This document shows positions 42,581 through 52,262 of a stretch of 64,000 nt of DNA, piece by piece. The stretch is from contig NZ_ATWV01000002.1 of NCBI RefSeq assembly GCF_000421345.1, positions 248,001 to 312,000 of the forward strand, read 5' to 3'. Source of the stretch: Treponema bryantii NK4A124. Its GTDB lineage: Bacteria > Spirochaetota > Spirochaetia > Treponematales > Treponemataceae. Below the pieces are notes generated by a model. The model was not told the DNA's origin. It saw only the letters and a list, made by a program, of their open reading frames with translations, and did not search any database. Each line of letters begins with the position of its first letter. The first letter of the stretch is position 1. The position numbers and the translations under genes are program-made.

Positions 42581-43849
42581 ATGGATTCGAGCCCCTCGCC
42601 CTGGATATTTGTAGTACTCATATGCCTTATTGTTCTTTCCATGTTGTTTTCCATTTCGGAAAGCTCCTTTCTTGGAATGAACAAATTAAGGCTTAGAATC
42701 CTCAGAAAAAATAAAGATAAGCGCGCTCTCACTGCAGGCCGGCTTTTAGATCACAGAGAGCGTCTTATCAATTCACTGCTTGTTTCAAACGACATTGTAA
42801 ATATTTTTCTTTCTTCTATTATTACATCACTTGCTCTGGAAACCTTCGGACCAAAGGGTGTAGGAATTGCAACTCTTGTAGCAACTCTGCTGCTTTTAAT
42901 TTTCGGAGAAATCACACCTAAGACAATTTCAACCCGCTGCCCGGACCGCATTGCCTATGGTCTTGCTCCTTTTGTACAGGTAGTTGTTATAATTATGAGG
43001 CCGGTAGTAGCAGTAGTTACTTTTATTGCCCGCTGTGTACTCCGCCTTTTCGGCATAAAAACTAATGCAAAAAAACAGTCTTACACAGAAGAAGAAATTA
43101 AAACCTTTTTTGATATGAGTTCGGAGAGCGGTGTAATAGAAGAAAACGAAAACCGCATGATGACTCAGGTTTTTAAGTTCTCAGATCTCGAAGCCCAGGA
43201 CATCATGGTGCCCCGTACAAAAATCCGGGCAGTTCCTCATAATGCCAGCTACCGCGATATTGTAGAACTTTCTCAGCGCCTTGGTTATACCCGTTTTCCT
43301 GTTTACCGCGAATCAATTGATGATATTATCGGAATCATCTATCTTAAGGATATGCTGGCCTATAAGGAAAGCCAGCCTACCTTTGATTTACAGAAGGTAA
43401 TGCGTCCTCCACTTTTTATTCTGGGAACAAAGAAAATTACTTCTGTACAGGAGCTGCTTTTTGAAAGCCACGACTCAATGGCAATTATTGTAGATGAATA
43501 TTCCGGCACCGATGGAGTAATTACAGAAAAAGATATTTCCCGCGAGATTTTTGCCCTGCCTGGTGAGGATTCGCTGCGCGGTAAAGTTTTTGATTTTGAT
43601 AATGTAGAAGATAAAAATGATTTTGAAATTAACGGTTCAGTTCTTTTGCGAGACCTTAAGGAAGATCTGCATATAGGACTTGAATCAAATATAAACGAAA
43701 CAATAGGTGGCTGGTTTGCAGAACAGATAGACCGTATGCCTGCTGCCGGTGATACAGTAGAATTTGAAGGCTGGCTTTTTACTATTAAAAAGATTCAGGC
43801 ACATCGTGTAGAGCGCATTCAGCTTTCAAAGCTTCCATCAGAAGAATGA
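42581..43849 (+). CDS. CNNM/CBS-domain membrane protein (TlyC/CorC family), copy 1
   Basis: 422 residues: a DUF21/CNNM transmembrane domain (about 5-150, with SESSFLGMNKLRLR and LLIFGEITPKTIS), a CBS pair (about 200-320, DIMVPRTKIRAVP...VDEYSGTDGVITEKDI) and a C-terminal CorC_HlyC domain (GGWFAEQIDRMPAAGDTVEF). Such proteins affect divalent-cation (Mg/Co) export or resistance; older annotations call them haemolysins. It starts one base after purL and its stop overlaps the next, paralogous gene (ATGA), so all three are coupled. Confidence 0.92.
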   Translation: MDSSPSPWIFVVLICLIVLSMLFSISESSFLGMNKLRLRILRKNKDKRALTAGRLLDHRERLINSLLVSNDIVNIFLSSIITSLALETFGPKGVGIATLVATLLLLIFGEITPKTISTRCPDRIAYGLAPFVQVVVIIMRPVVAVVTFIARCVLRLFGIKTNAKKQSYTEEEIKTFFDMSSESGVIEENENRMMTQVFKFSDLEAQDIMVPRTKIRAVPHNASYRDIVELSQRLGYTRFPVYRESIDDIIGIIYLKDMLAYKESQPTFDLQKVMRPPLFILGTKKITSVQELLFESHDSMAIIVDEYSGTDGVITEKDISREIFALPGEDSLRGKVFDFDNVEDKNDFEINGSVLLRDLKEDLHIGLESNINETIGGWFAEQIDRMPAAGDTVEFEGWLFTIKKIQAHRVERIQLSKLPSEE

Positions 43850-45111
43850 TGCATTACATTATTACTGCTGCTGAACTTTTAGTCCTCATTCTTTGTGTCG
43901 GATTTTTTACTTCGTCCGAAACAGCCTATCTTTCTCTTCCACGTCTAAAACTTCGCAGCATGGTAGAGCAGGGCCGCCGCAATGCAAAAAAGGTTGCTGC
44001 CCTAAAGGCAAATATGGACCGCCTGCTTACAACTGTGTTAATTGGAACTAACTTTCTCAATTCGCTTGCCTCGGCTATTGCAACAGCCCTCGCAATTGAA
44101 GTGCTCGGTTCCCGTGGTGCTGTATATGCGCCTTTTGTAACAGCCTTTTTTATTACAACCTTTGCTCAGATTGTTCCAAAAACTGCAGCCGGACTTCACC
44201 CCGATAAGTTTACCTGTTTTTCAGCCTGGCCTCTTTTGATACTGGAAAAACTTTTCTTCCCGGTAGTATGGCTTTTTGAAAAGCTTTCTCATGGTGCAGT
44301 TGTGCTTGTTGAAAAGATTATGAAGCCTGCAGGCGCAATCGTTACAGAAGAGGAATTAAAAACTCTTATAGATGTAGGTTCACACGAAGGTACTATTGAA
44401 AAAGATGAAAGCCGTCTGCTGAATAAAATCATAAAATTTAATGACCTTGCCGTAAACGATGTAATGAAGCACCGTTCACAGGTAAGTATGATAAATCAGA
44501 CTGCGGATTACGATGAGGTTATAAACCAGTTTTTGAAATCCGGTTTTTCAACACTTACAGTTTATAGCGGCAACCGCGAAAATGTAGTTGGCGTGCTTAA
44601 TTATAAAAAGGTACTTTTCTGTTCTGAAGATATAGACAAGAGTCAGGGCTTTGCCGGCCGCCAGATGTCAGATGTTCTTTTCATTCCCGGCACTATGAGT
44701 GTACTAGATATCCTTCAGCAGTTTAGAACAAGCGAGCATAAGTTTGCTGTGGTTTTGGACGAACAGGGCCAGACAGATGGAATTATCACAATGGAAGATA
44801 TTCTTAAAGTTGTTTTCGGTCATATGTCTGATGAAAACACTTATGATAATAGTGCTCCGGAAGATAAGGTTGAGTTAGTTTCGCTTAACACCTTTATTGT
44901 TCCCGGTGATATGAAGATAGATGATGCAAATGAAATTCTTGGACTTAATCTTGAATCAGACGAAATGAATACAGTAGGTGGCTGGCTGCTCGAGCAGTTC
45001 GGTTACCTTCCTGCAACCGGAACTGTATTTATAAAAGATCGCAATCTCTTTACTGCAGAAGATGTAAGCGGCCGCCGGATTGTAAGTGTCAGAGTGAAAA
45101 AGAGTAATTAA
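43846..45111 (+). CDS. CNNM/CBS-domain membrane protein, copy 2
   Basis: 421 residues, a tandem paralogue of the preceding gene with the same layout: CNNM (SSETAYLSLPRLKLR, ITTFAQIVPKTAAG), two CBS motifs (DVMKHRSQVSMI, VVLDEQGQTDGIITMEDI) and a C-terminal CorC_HlyC domain (GGWLLEQFGYLPATGTVF). The two proteins probably form a heteromer, as tandem copies often do (inference). Its 3' end overlaps the converging omptin gene by 23 bases. Confidence 0.92.
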   Translation: MMHYIITAAELLVLILCVGFFTSSETAYLSLPRLKLRSMVEQGRRNAKKVAALKANMDRLLTTVLIGTNFLNSLASAIATALAIEVLGSRGAVYAPFVTAFFITTFAQIVPKTAAGLHPDKFTCFSAWPLLILEKLFFPVVWLFEKLSHGAVVLVEKIMKPAGAIVTEEELKTLIDVGSHEGTIEKDESRLLNKIIKFNDLAVNDVMKHRSQVSMINQTADYDEVINQFLKSGFSTLTVYSGNRENVVGVLNYKKVLFCSEDIDKSQGFAGRQMSDVLFIPGTMSVLDILQQFRTSEHKFAVVLDEQGQTDGIITMEDILKVVFGHMSDENTYDNSAPEDKVELVSLNTFIVPGDMKIDDANEILGLNLESDEMNTVGGWLLEQFGYLPATGTVFIKDRNLFTAEDVSGRRIVSVRVKKSN

Positions 45112-46072
45112 ATCCAAAGGACCAGATAAAGCGTTCTGTGCCACCACCATCTTTTCCAGCTGAAGTCCAGCTGTTTGAAGTAATTTTACCCTCGCTGTCA
45201 GTTATACCCTCGAAGGTATCACCTTTTTTAAGGGGAATATATTGAATCTTTCCTGAAAAACCTGCCCTGTGATTTTTAGTGAAGCGATAGAGGGCTGTAA
45301 ATTCAGAATTCATAAGAGTTAGATTATTAAATCTGTCGTTAAAAGCTTTGTTACGTGTAAGATGATAATCTATTGCATTCAGTTTTGCTAAGTTAGGGCT
45401 TATGTTAAAATCGATGTTGATAGATGTACGGGGAATACAGTCTGCTTTCAGTTTTATTCCAAAGAGAACTGTATTTATCTGCTGTTCATAGGAAATAACT
45501 TTTCCGGTAAAAGGATACACTTCAAAATCATAAGCCTTGTAAATTCCGTATCCTTGAGAAGAAGAAAACTTTATGAATTCATAGTAATATGCAGCGTAAG
45601 GGGTTATCTTGATTTCCAGCGGCAGATAAATGTTTCCCCCCAGACTTACCTGGTAATTAATATATTTATCAAGATGATTTACGTGTTCGGAAAAATTTGT
45701 TTGTTCTGTTGGATCATCATTTTTCCAATCTTCTTCGACGGAATTTAACCAGTCATAATCCTGCATATAATCTGAACGCTGAGGAACAGCAAGCGAACAT
45801 GAAAGACTAAGATTTCCGTATTTTAGAATATTAAAATCTGTATTCAGGTTAAAAACTGCAAGTGCTTTAATATTCCAGTCGAGCTGGCTGAGTTTGTTAT
45901 CTGTGTTCAGACAGGCTTTGTCAAATACGTATTCATTTATAACTCCGCTGGCAATTTCAAAACGAGGATTAATTGTAAATGAAAAATATTTTTCAATTTT
46001 ATTGTCTAAAGCAAAAAGACAACTGATGCTTGAAAAGAGAATAATTACAGACAAAAAGAGCCAGCGTTTCAT
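45089..46072 (-). CDS. Omptin-family outer-membrane protease (copy 2)
   Basis: 327 residues, signal peptide 1-21 and C-terminal FNYSFSL. The omptin hallmarks recur: SQLDW (62-66), DYDW with Asp105/Asp107, and Asp235-Tyr-His237 in IDYHLTR, so the four catalytic residues are kept. Overall identity to copy 1 at 2411 is low outside these sites, and the extracellular loops differ. The start codon overlaps the stop of the pseudouridine synthase gene (ATGA), so it is translated as the second gene of that operon. Substrate unknown. Confidence 0.8.
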   Translation of the reverse strand: MKRWLFLSVIILFSSISCLFALDNKIEKYFSFTINPRFEIASGVINEYVFDKACLNTDNKLSQLDWNIKALAVFNLNTDFNILKYGNLSLSCSLAVPQRSDYMQDYDWLNSVEEDWKNDDPTEQTNFSEHVNHLDKYINYQVSLGGNIYLPLEIKITPYAAYYYEFIKFSSSQGYGIYKAYDFEVYPFTGKVISYEQQINTVLFGIKLKADCIPRTSINIDFNISPNLAKLNAIDYHLTRNKAFNDRFNNLTLMNSEFTALYRFTKNHRAGFSGKIQYIPLKKGDTFEGITDSEGKITSNSWTSAGKDGGGTERFIWSFGFNYSFSL

Positions 46073-46818
46073 ACCAGAGGGTCAACTCCAAAAATCTTTG
46101 CAAGCTGTTTTCTGGTTGCTTCCATATCCTTAGGGTAGGGAGCTGTAAAGCTTACACTTTCTTCTGTGCGGGGGTGCTTAAATTCTATTTTGTAAGCATG
46201 AAGAGCAAGTCTGCTTAAAAGAGGTCGCTCTTCATACTCATCACCGTTCCACTTCTTTTTGATTTCGCTGAGGCGGACCGGCTTCTGGTTTCCGCTGTAA
46301 AGAGGATCGCAGACAATGCAAAGACCATTTTCTGCAAGATGAACACGAATCTGATGAGTTCTTCCTGTTTTTGGCTTTGCTTCTATCCAGGAATAAGGAC
46401 CACAAGTTCCAATCAGGCGGAAATCTGTAAGAGAAGGTTTTCCAACCTTTTTATTTACAACTGTACGGTGGCGGGCATCTCCATCAGGCAGCAGGGGAAG
46501 CTTTACTTCAAGATTTTCCCACAGTGGGTGACCGTAAACCAGAGCATGGTAGGTTTTCTGAACCTCACGTTTTTCAAACTGCATTGAAAGTGAACGCTGA
46601 GCTTCGGCATTACGTGCGTAAACAATAATCCCGGATGTATCTTTATCAATTCTGTGAACGGCATAAAGCTTGCCGAATTCTTCCTGGGCAAGCAGGTCAA
46701 GGCGTGGTGCATCTTCATTGTATCGGTCTGCCGCAATCAAAATACCGCTTCTTTTGTTTAATACAACAATATCATCATCCGAATAAAGTACGCTGTAATC
46801 TAAATTTTTCTGAGCCAT
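46069..46818 (-). CDS. RluA-family pseudouridine synthase
   Basis: 249 residues. HRIDKDTSG (55-63) contains catalytic Asp58, and TGRTHQIRVHLA is the second family motif. It converts specific uridines in rRNA or tRNA to pseudouridine. There is no N-terminal S4 domain. TATAAT at 46832-46827 stands eight bases before the ATG with no ribosome site, so a leaderless message is likely. Coupled to the omptin gene by a four-base overlap, which is an odd functional pairing. Confidence 0.92.
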   Translation of the reverse strand: MAQKNLDYSVLYSDDDIVVLNKRSGILIAADRYNEDAPRLDLLAQEEFGKLYAVHRIDKDTSGIIVYARNAEAQRSLSMQFEKREVQKTYHALVYGHPLWENLEVKLPLLPDGDARHRTVVNKKVGKPSLTDFRLIGTCGPYSWIEAKPKTGRTHQIRVHLAENGLCIVCDPLYSGNQKPVRLSEIKKKWNGDEYEERPLLSRLALHAYKIEFKHPRTEESVSFTAPYPKDMEATRKQLAKIFGVDPLV

Positions 46819-46854
46819 ATTTTATAATTATAGCATTTTTTTTACAAAAGGTAA

Positions 46855-46937
46855 CCACACGGATTTGGATTTTGCTAACGCAAAATCTTTTTTATATATA
46901 AAATGGAAATGCCGTTAGGCATTTCGAATCCGTGTGG
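46855..46937. repeat. Composite three-arm palindrome
   Basis: Outer stem CCACACGGATT (46855-46865) with AATCCGTGTGG (46927-46937). Inside are two further hairpins, GATTTTGC/GCAAAATC and GAAATGCC/GGCATTTC, giving a three-way junction. Located in a divergent gap. Confidence 0.7.
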
Positions 46938-47002
46938 GAAAAATTTGTTTTATTGTGAATTACGTTTTATAATTTAACTATTAACATCTATGGGGGTCTA
47001 AT

Positions 47003-48427
47003 ATGTCAATTAAATGTTTCTCGCTCGGTGCTGCAGAAGAAGTTACCGGTTCAAAGCATATTTTTCAGATTGATGACAGAATGTTTATGATAGACTGCGG
47101 TTCTTTTCAGGGAAAGCGAAAGGAGTCGGACGAAAAAAATCGTAATTTTGATATTGACCACGAACGTCTTGAGTCTGTAATTCTTACCCACGGACACCTC
47201 GATCACTGTGGTCTTTTACCTCTGCTTACCCGCAAGGGCTACAAGGGAAATATCTATGCAACTCCTGCAACCCGCGATATTGCAAATCTTGTAATGATGG
47301 ATTCTGCCCGCATTCAGGCCCATGATGCAGAGTTCCTTAGTAAGCAGGCCCGCAAAAAGGGTGAAAAGTTTACCTGGAAACCCCTTTACGACGAAAATGA
47401 CTGTGTGGCCGCTGCAAATCAGATTGTTTCCCTTTCTTATAATAGAAAGATGTTTATTGCTCCGGATGTCCAGCTGGAGTTTTTTGATGCAGGACATATT
47501 CTCGGTTCAGCCTTTGCAAACGTTACAATCAATCCTAATCCAAAAGAGCCTGAAAAAGAAACCCGTCTGCTTTTTACAGGTGATATAGGCCGCAAGTGTA
47601 AGCCAATCATCCGTAACCCCGCAACAGATATGCCGGCTCCGGATTACATCTATCTTGAATCTACTTATGGAAACAAGCTTCACGACAATCATGACCTTGC
47701 AATGAAGGAGCTTATCCGCATTGTCCGCGATACCTGTGCTAAAAAGGGAAAAATCATAATTCCTTCTTTTGCAATTGAGCGTGCCCAGGAACTTGTTTTC
47801 TATTTACATCTTCTTACAGATCAGAAAAAGATTCCTGTTGTGCCTATTTATGTTGATTCACCTATGGCCAGCAACGCAACCTCTGTATTCCGTGTTCATC
47901 CGGAATGCTACGACGAAAGTGTAAACGAAGCCTTCCTTAAACATCATAAAAATCCATTCGGTTTCAATTCCCTCATATATACAACCAGTGTAGAAGACTC
48001 AAAGGCCCTCAATAAAAAAGAAGGACCTATGATTATTATTTCAGCTGATGGTATGTGCGAAGCAGGACGTGTTCTATATCATCTTGCCAACGAAATTTCA
48101 AATCCACGTAATACAATCATGATTGTCGGTTACATGGCAGAAAACACTCTGGGCCGCCGTATTTTCGAAGGCCAGAAGGAAGTAACAATTCTCGGCGATA
48201 AGTACAAGGTTGAAGCAAAAGTAGAGAAGTGTAACGGTTTTTCTGCCCATGCTGATTATTCAGAAATGATTGAATGGCTGGGAGAAATTGATACAAGCCG
48301 CCTAAAGAAAATCTTCCTTATCCATGGTGAATTAGACCAGCAGGAAGGCTTTAAGCAGCATTTAATCGAAGCCGGCTACCCGAATGTAGAAATTGTCGCT
48401 CCTGAAAAAGAATATGAATTAGACTAG
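47003..48427 (+). CDS. Metallo-beta-lactamase/beta-CASP-fold ribonuclease
   Basis: 474 residues. Zinc ligands are in HGHLDHCG (63-70), followed by DAGHILGSA, FTGDIGRK and ESTYGNKLHD. A beta-CASP insert (IPSFAIERAQELVFYLHLL...PIYVDSPMASNAT) and the C-terminal RMMBL part with GFSAHADYSEM complete the fold. It belongs to the COG1236/YSH1-like group of RNA-processing enzymes, not RNase J. GGGGG precedes the ATG. Monocistronic; the pflB leader follows. Confidence 0.93.
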   Translation: MSIKCFSLGAAEEVTGSKHIFQIDDRMFMIDCGSFQGKRKESDEKNRNFDIDHERLESVILTHGHLDHCGLLPLLTRKGYKGNIYATPATRDIANLVMMDSARIQAHDAEFLSKQARKKGEKFTWKPLYDENDCVAAANQIVSLSYNRKMFIAPDVQLEFFDAGHILGSAFANVTINPNPKEPEKETRLLFTGDIGRKCKPIIRNPATDMPAPDYIYLESTYGNKLHDNHDLAMKELIRIVRDTCAKKGKIIIPSFAIERAQELVFYLHLLTDQKKIPVVPIYVDSPMASNATSVFRVHPECYDESVNEAFLKHHKNPFGFNSLIYTTSVEDSKALNKKEGPMIIISADGMCEAGRVLYHLANEISNPRNTIMIVGYMAENTLGRRIFEGQKEVTILGDKYKVEAKVEKCNGFSAHADYSEMIEWLGEIDTSRLKKIFLIHGELDQQEGFKQHLIEAGYPNVEIVAPEKEYELD

Positions 48428-48735
48428 AATAATACTTCTAAATTCGTTATTCTAAAAGGACATTATTTTAAATTGTGTCATTTATTTATTGATTTTGTGT
48501 TTGACTTTGATTTTTTATGTTAAAAAACACTAGATATAGTGCTTTTTAACTGAAATTCTAGTATAAAAACACTGAATTTACTTGATAAGTTGTACACAAT
48601 GTATTATTATTAAAACAACCGATACGGAAAGTTTTTCCATTTCGCAGAGGAATCATAAAGGAGTCTCCTGCGGAAATCGGTAAATAAATAAGCTGAGGGA
48701 ATCATAAAGGAGTCCCAAGGCAAAAGAGGTTTTAT
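48428..48735 (+). promoter_or_regulatory. Long regulatory leader of pflB
   Basis: This 308-base gap holds an inverted repeat CACTAGATATAGTG (48528-48541). It also holds the promoter TTGATA (48582-48587)-N17-TATTAT (48605-48610) with operator TTGTACACAA (48590-48599) in the spacer, two tandem stem-loops (48644-48716), and a weak AGAGG site before the ATG. No reading frame is supported. Confidence 0.65.
48644..48716 (+). other. Tandem stem-loops with repeated GGAATCATAAAGGAGTC
   Basis: The same 17-mer occurs at 48649-48665 and 48698-48714, 49 bases apart, each within a hairpin (GCAG-GGA/TCC-TGC and GGGA/TCCC) that exposes AUCAUAAAGGAGU in the loop. The GGA-in-loop form resembles CsrA sites. 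The second is 23 bases from the ATG, too far to be the ribosome site. Confidence 0.6.
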
Positions 48736-51033
48736 ATGACTTTAAGACCAGAATGGGAAGGATTTAATCCTGACGGTTTATGGACAAGCGAAATCAACGT
48801 TCGCGACTTCATCCAGGCAAACTACACACAGTATGATGGTGACTCATCATTCCTGGCAGGCCCTACAAAGGCTACAGAAAAGCTTTTTGCTGAGCTTCAG
48901 AGACTTCAGAAGGAAGAACACAATAAGAAGTCAGTTGGTCTTGATGGAAAGGAGAGATCAGGGGTTCTTGACCTTGATACAGATGTTGTAACAGGCCTTA
49001 CTTCTCATCCGGCTGGATATATTTGTCCGGAAGGAAAGGAGCTTGAGCAGGTTGTAGGTCTTCAGACTGACAAGCCTTTGAAGAGAGCTTTCATGCCTTT
49101 CGGTGGAATCAAAATGGCAGAGCAGTCTTGCGAAATGTATGGCTACAAGCCAAATGCAGAACTTCACAAGATTTTCACAGAGTACCACAAAACTCACTCA
49201 GACGCTGTATTTGATGTATATACTCCAGAGATCCGCAAGGCCCGCAAGGCACACATCCTTACTGGTTTGCCAGATACATACGGACGTGGACGTATCGTAG
49301 GTGACTACCGCCGTGTTGCTCTTTATGGTATCGACTACCTTATTGAGCAGAAGGAAGCAGACAAGGCTAACTGCGGAAACGGAACAATGACAGAAGACGT
49401 TATCCGCCAGCGCGAAGAGCTTGCTGAGCAGATTAAGGCTTTGAAGGGTATGAAGGCTATGGCTGCCCTTTACGGTTTTGATATTTCTAAGCCAGCTACA
49501 ACAGCAAAAGAAGCATTCCAGTGGCTCTACTTCGGATACCTTGCTGCTATCAAGACACAGAACGGTGCTGCAATGTCTGTAGGACGTATTTCTACATTCC
49601 TGGACTGCTACATCGAGCGCGATATTAAGAAGGGAATCCTTAATGAGGAAAAGGCACAGGAACTCGTAGACCATATGGTAATGAAGTTCCGCATGGTACG
49701 CTTCGCACGTATCGAATCTTACAACCAGCTCTTCTCTGGTGACCCAATCTGGGCTACTCTTGAAGTTGCAGGTCTTGGACAGGACGGACGTTCACAGGTA
49801 ACAAAGAACGACTTCCGCTTCCTCCATACACTCGAAAACATGGGACCTTCTCCAGAGCCAAACATCACAGTTCTGTACTCAAAGAGACTCCCAGAAAACT
49901 TCCGCAAGTACGCTGCAAAGATTTCTATTGATACATCTTCTATCCAGTATGAAAACGACGACATCATGCGTCCAATTTGGGGTGATGATTACTCAATCTG
50001 CTGCTGTGTATCTGCTACACAGACTGGTAAAGAAATGCAGTTCTTCGGTGCCCGCGCTAACTTGGCTAAGGCTCTTCTTTACGCTATCAATGGTGGTAAA
50101 GACGAAGGTGCAGGTCTTACTCCTTACGCTCAGGTTGGTCCTGAATTGCAGCCAATCACTTCTGAGTACCTCGACTACGACGAAGTTATGCGCAAGTACG
50201 ATGTAATGCTTGAATGGCTCTGCGACCTCTATGTAAACACATTGAACGCTATCCATTACATGCACGATAAATACTACTACGAAGCTGCTGAAATGGCTCT
50301 CATCGATACAGATGTTCGCCGTACATTCGCAACTGGTATTGCAGGTTTCTCTCACGTAGTAGATTCTCTCTCTGCTATCAAGTATGCAAAGGTTAAGGTT
50401 ATCCGCGATGACCACGGTCTTGCATGTGACTTCAAGCCAGAAGGAGACTTCCCACGCTACGGTCAGGATGATGACAGAGCAGACGAAATCGCAGTATGGC
50501 TCCTTAAGACATTCATTGGAAAGATTAAGAAGCACCCAACATACCGCAATGCTGAGCCTACAACATCTATCCTTACTATTACTTCTAACGTTGTATACGG
50601 TAAGGCTACAGGTGCTCTTCCTAACGGACGCCCGGCTCACGCTCCATTCTCACCAGGAGCTTCTCCATCTTACGGTGCAGAAACAAAGGGTCTTATTAAG
50701 TCTTTGAACTCTGTTGCTAAGGTTCCATACAAGTACTCACTTGATGGTATCTCTAACACACAGACAATCAACCCTTCTGCTCTTGGACACGATGAAAACG
50801 AGCGCGTTTCTAACCTTGTAAACGTTCTTGACGGATACTTCTCTAAGGGTGCTCACCACCTGAACGTAAACGTATTCGGCGTTGAAAAGCTCAAGGACTG
50901 CCAGGCTCACCCTGAAAAGCCAGAGTATGCTAACTTCACAGTTCGCGTTTCTGGATACGCAGTTCGCTTCATCAACCTTACAAAGGAACAGCAGGACGAC
51001 GTTATCGCTCGTACTTGCCACGCATCATTGTAA
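48736..51033 (+). CDS. pflB: Pyruvate formate-lyase
   Basis: 765 residues. It splits pyruvate with CoA into acetyl-CoA and formate in anaerobic fermentation. The active-site pair is Cys423-Cys424 in SICCCVSA (a third Cys, 422, precedes it), followed by [24 protein letters not shown]. The glycyl-radical loop is RVSGYAVRF with Gly740. Length and ending match PflB of E. coli. The long leader with operator and stem-loops implies strong control. The activating enzyme gene is 7 kb downstream at 58032, not adjacent. Codon bias is strong. Confidence 0.98.
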   Translation: MTLRPEWEGFNPDGLWTSEINVRDFIQANYTQYDGDSSFLAGPTKATEKLFAELQRLQKEEHNKKSVGLDGKERSGVLDLDTDVVTGLTSHPAGYICPEGKELEQVVGLQTDKPLKRAFMPFGGIKMAEQSCEMYGYKPNAELHKIFTEYHKTHSDAVFDVYTPEIRKARKAHILTGLPDTYGRGRIVGDYRRVALYGIDYLIEQKEADKANCGNGTMTEDVIRQREELAEQIKALKGMKAMAALYGFDISKPATTAKEAFQWLYFGYLAAIKTQNGAAMSVGRISTFLDCYIERDIKKGILNEEKAQELVDHMVMKFRMVRFARIESYNQLFSGDPIWATLEVAGLGQDGRSQVTKNDFRFLHTLENMGPSPEPNITVLYSKRLPENFRKYAAKISIDTSSIQYENDDIMRPIWGDDYSICCCVSATQTGKEMQFFGARANLAKALLYAINGGKDEGAGLTPYAQVGPELQPITSEYLDYDEVMRKYDVMLEWLCDLYVNTLNAIHYMHDKYYYEAAEMALIDTDVRRTFATGIAGFSHVVDSLSAIKYAKVKVIRDDHGLACDFKPEGDFPRYGQDDDRADEIAVWLLKTFIGKIKKHPTYRNAEPTTSILTITSNVVYGKATGALPNGRPAHAPFSPGASPSYGAETKGLIKSLNSVAKVPYKYSLDGISNTQTINPSALGHDENERVSNLVNVLDGYFSKGAHHLNVNVFGVEKLKDCQAHPEKPEYANFTVRVSGYAVRFINLTKEQQDDVIARTCHASL

Positions 51034-51044
51034 GATGATACAAA

Positions 51045-51084
51045 CGGTGGTTGAGTGATGCGAAGCATCGTATCGAAACCACCG
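51045..51084. repeat. Family A palindromic repeat
   Basis: Single copy (inner GATGCGAAGCATC) just before the pflB terminator. Confidence 0.9.
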
Positions 51085-51092
51085 TGTCACTA

Positions 51093-51132
51093 CAAAAAAC
51101 GCCGCTTCGGACAACGGAGCGGCGTTTTTTGT
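51093..51132 (+). terminator. Rho-independent terminator of pflB
   Basis: AAAAAACGCCGCT/AGCGGCGTTTTTT stem. Confidence 0.9.
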
Positions 51133-51139
51133 ATATCCT

Positions 51140-51194
51140 GTCATTCCCCGGCTTGACCTGCGACGTTTGCGAAGCAAACTCGGTCAGGGAATCT
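51140..51194. repeat. Family B repeat with nested hairpin insertion
   Basis: GTCATTCCCCGGCTTGACC...GGTCAGGGAATCT whose loop carries an extra hairpin (GTTTGCGAAGCAAAC). Confidence 0.7.
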
Positions 51195-51244
51195 GTTATA
51201 ACAACAATTTATTACCGTTATCGAATAATTATATATAAAACCTA

Positions 51245-51271
51245 TTGACCAACTAGGTAATTAGATATAAT
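51245..51271 (+). promoter_or_regulatory. Promoter of the amino-acid ABC operon
   Basis: TTGACC (51245-51250), 15 bp, TATAAT (51266-51271). Confidence 0.45.
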
Positions 51272-51313
51272 CTAAGCCAACTTTTATTTCTTGATATTTC
51301 AGGAGGACAATTT

Positions 51314-52156
51314 ATGAAAAGAGAATTAAAAATTACATTGGCTGCAGCATTTGCTTTGCTTGCCATTTCACCATGCTTTGCAAAATCAGCAAAAGCAAAA
51401 AAGTCAAAAGTGCGTACAATTAATGTTGCCCACACAGTTACAAACGTACCATACGACTTCCTCGACGAAAAGGGAAATGCAGATGGTTTTGAAATTGCCG
51501 TACTTAAAGCAGTTGATGAACTTCTCCCGGAATATGAGTTCAAGTTCCACGGTGTAAGCGATGAAGAGCTTTTGATTGGAACCGAATCAGGAAAATATCA
51601 GGTGGGTACAAAGGGTGCCTGGATTACAGAAGAACGCAAAAAGAAGTTTTTGATTCCAAGTAATCCTCTTGCTGCAAGTGTAATTGGTATTGCCTTCCGT
51701 AAAGAAAATGCAAATCAGATAAAAGACCTTGAAAGCTTTGCAAAGTTTTCTGGAAAACTCATTCCAATTTCTCCACAGAGCGCTCAGTACTCAGTAATTC
51801 AGGACTTCAACGAAAAGCATCCGTCAAATCAGATTAAGCTTGTTCCTTCTGATGTTTTTGATATTGCTGATTCTTATCTCTGGGTACTCGAAGGCCGCTA
51901 CGACGCTTACTTTGTTCTCAAGCTTTCTTTCGAAAAAAATGTTCTAAAAGAAAGTGGCCCGTATCATCAGTTTGCAGATAAGCTTGCCTATGTGCCATAT
52001 AAGGGAATCCCAACCTGGCCTCTTTTCAACAAAAAAGAGACTGAACTTGCAGCTGCCTACGACAAGGCCGTGCAAACTTTGAAAGAAAATGGTACAATAT
52101 CAAAGTTGTCACTTAAATACTTCGGAGAGGATGTATTTAATTTCGTGACTGAATAA
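51314..52156 (+). CDS. Amino-acid ABC importer, substrate-binding protein
   Basis: 280 residues with a non-lipoprotein signal peptide (1-23, SPCFA-K). It is a family 3 solute-binding protein: VPYDFLDEKGNADGFEIAVLKAVDELL is the usual ligand-pocket opening, GTKGAWITEERKKKFLIPSNPL follows, and the C-terminal LKENGTISKLSLKYFGEDV is family-typical. Ligand is a polar amino acid or cystine (inference from the family). GGAGG precedes the ATG. A family A repeat pair separates it from the first permease gene but the order binding protein, permease, permease, ATPase is intact. Confidence 0.9.
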   Translation: MKRELKITLAAAFALLAISPCFAKSAKAKKSKVRTINVAHTVTNVPYDFLDEKGNADGFEIAVLKAVDELLPEYEFKFHGVSDEELLIGTESGKYQVGTKGAWITEERKKKFLIPSNPLAASVIGIAFRKENANQIKDLESFAKFSGKLIPISPQSAQYSVIQDFNEKHPSNQIKLVPSDVFDIADSYLWVLEGRYDAYFVLKLSFEKNVLKESGPYHQFADKLAYVPYKGIPTWPLFNKKETELAAAYDKAVQTLKENGTISKLSLKYFGEDVFNFVTE

Positions 52157-52168
52157 TAAAATAACCGA

Positions 52169-52245
52169 CGGTGGTTTCGATACGACACTTCGTGTCTACT
52201 CAACCACCGGTGGTTGAGTGCCGCGAAGCGGCGTATCGAAACCAC
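52169..52245. repeat. Family A inverted pair within the ABC operon
   Basis: Copies 52169-52209 and 52208-52245 share two bases, with inner hairpins GACACTTCGTGTC and GCCGCGAAGCGGC. Confidence 0.9.
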
Positions 52246-52262
52246 AATTTACAGGAGATTCG

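Noticed and set aside
48706-48712. AAAGGAG as the pflB ribosome site
   Set aside because: It is 23 bases from the ATG, too far, and is duplicated further upstream within an identical loop.
48644-48716. pfl-type (ZTP) riboswitch upstream of pflB
   Set aside because: The conserved core of that riboswitch is not seen; the exact 17-base tandem loop repeat is a different design.
52218-52262. Upstream start for permease 1
   Set aside because: The extra residues are translated repeat; CAGGAG stands before the ATG at 52263.
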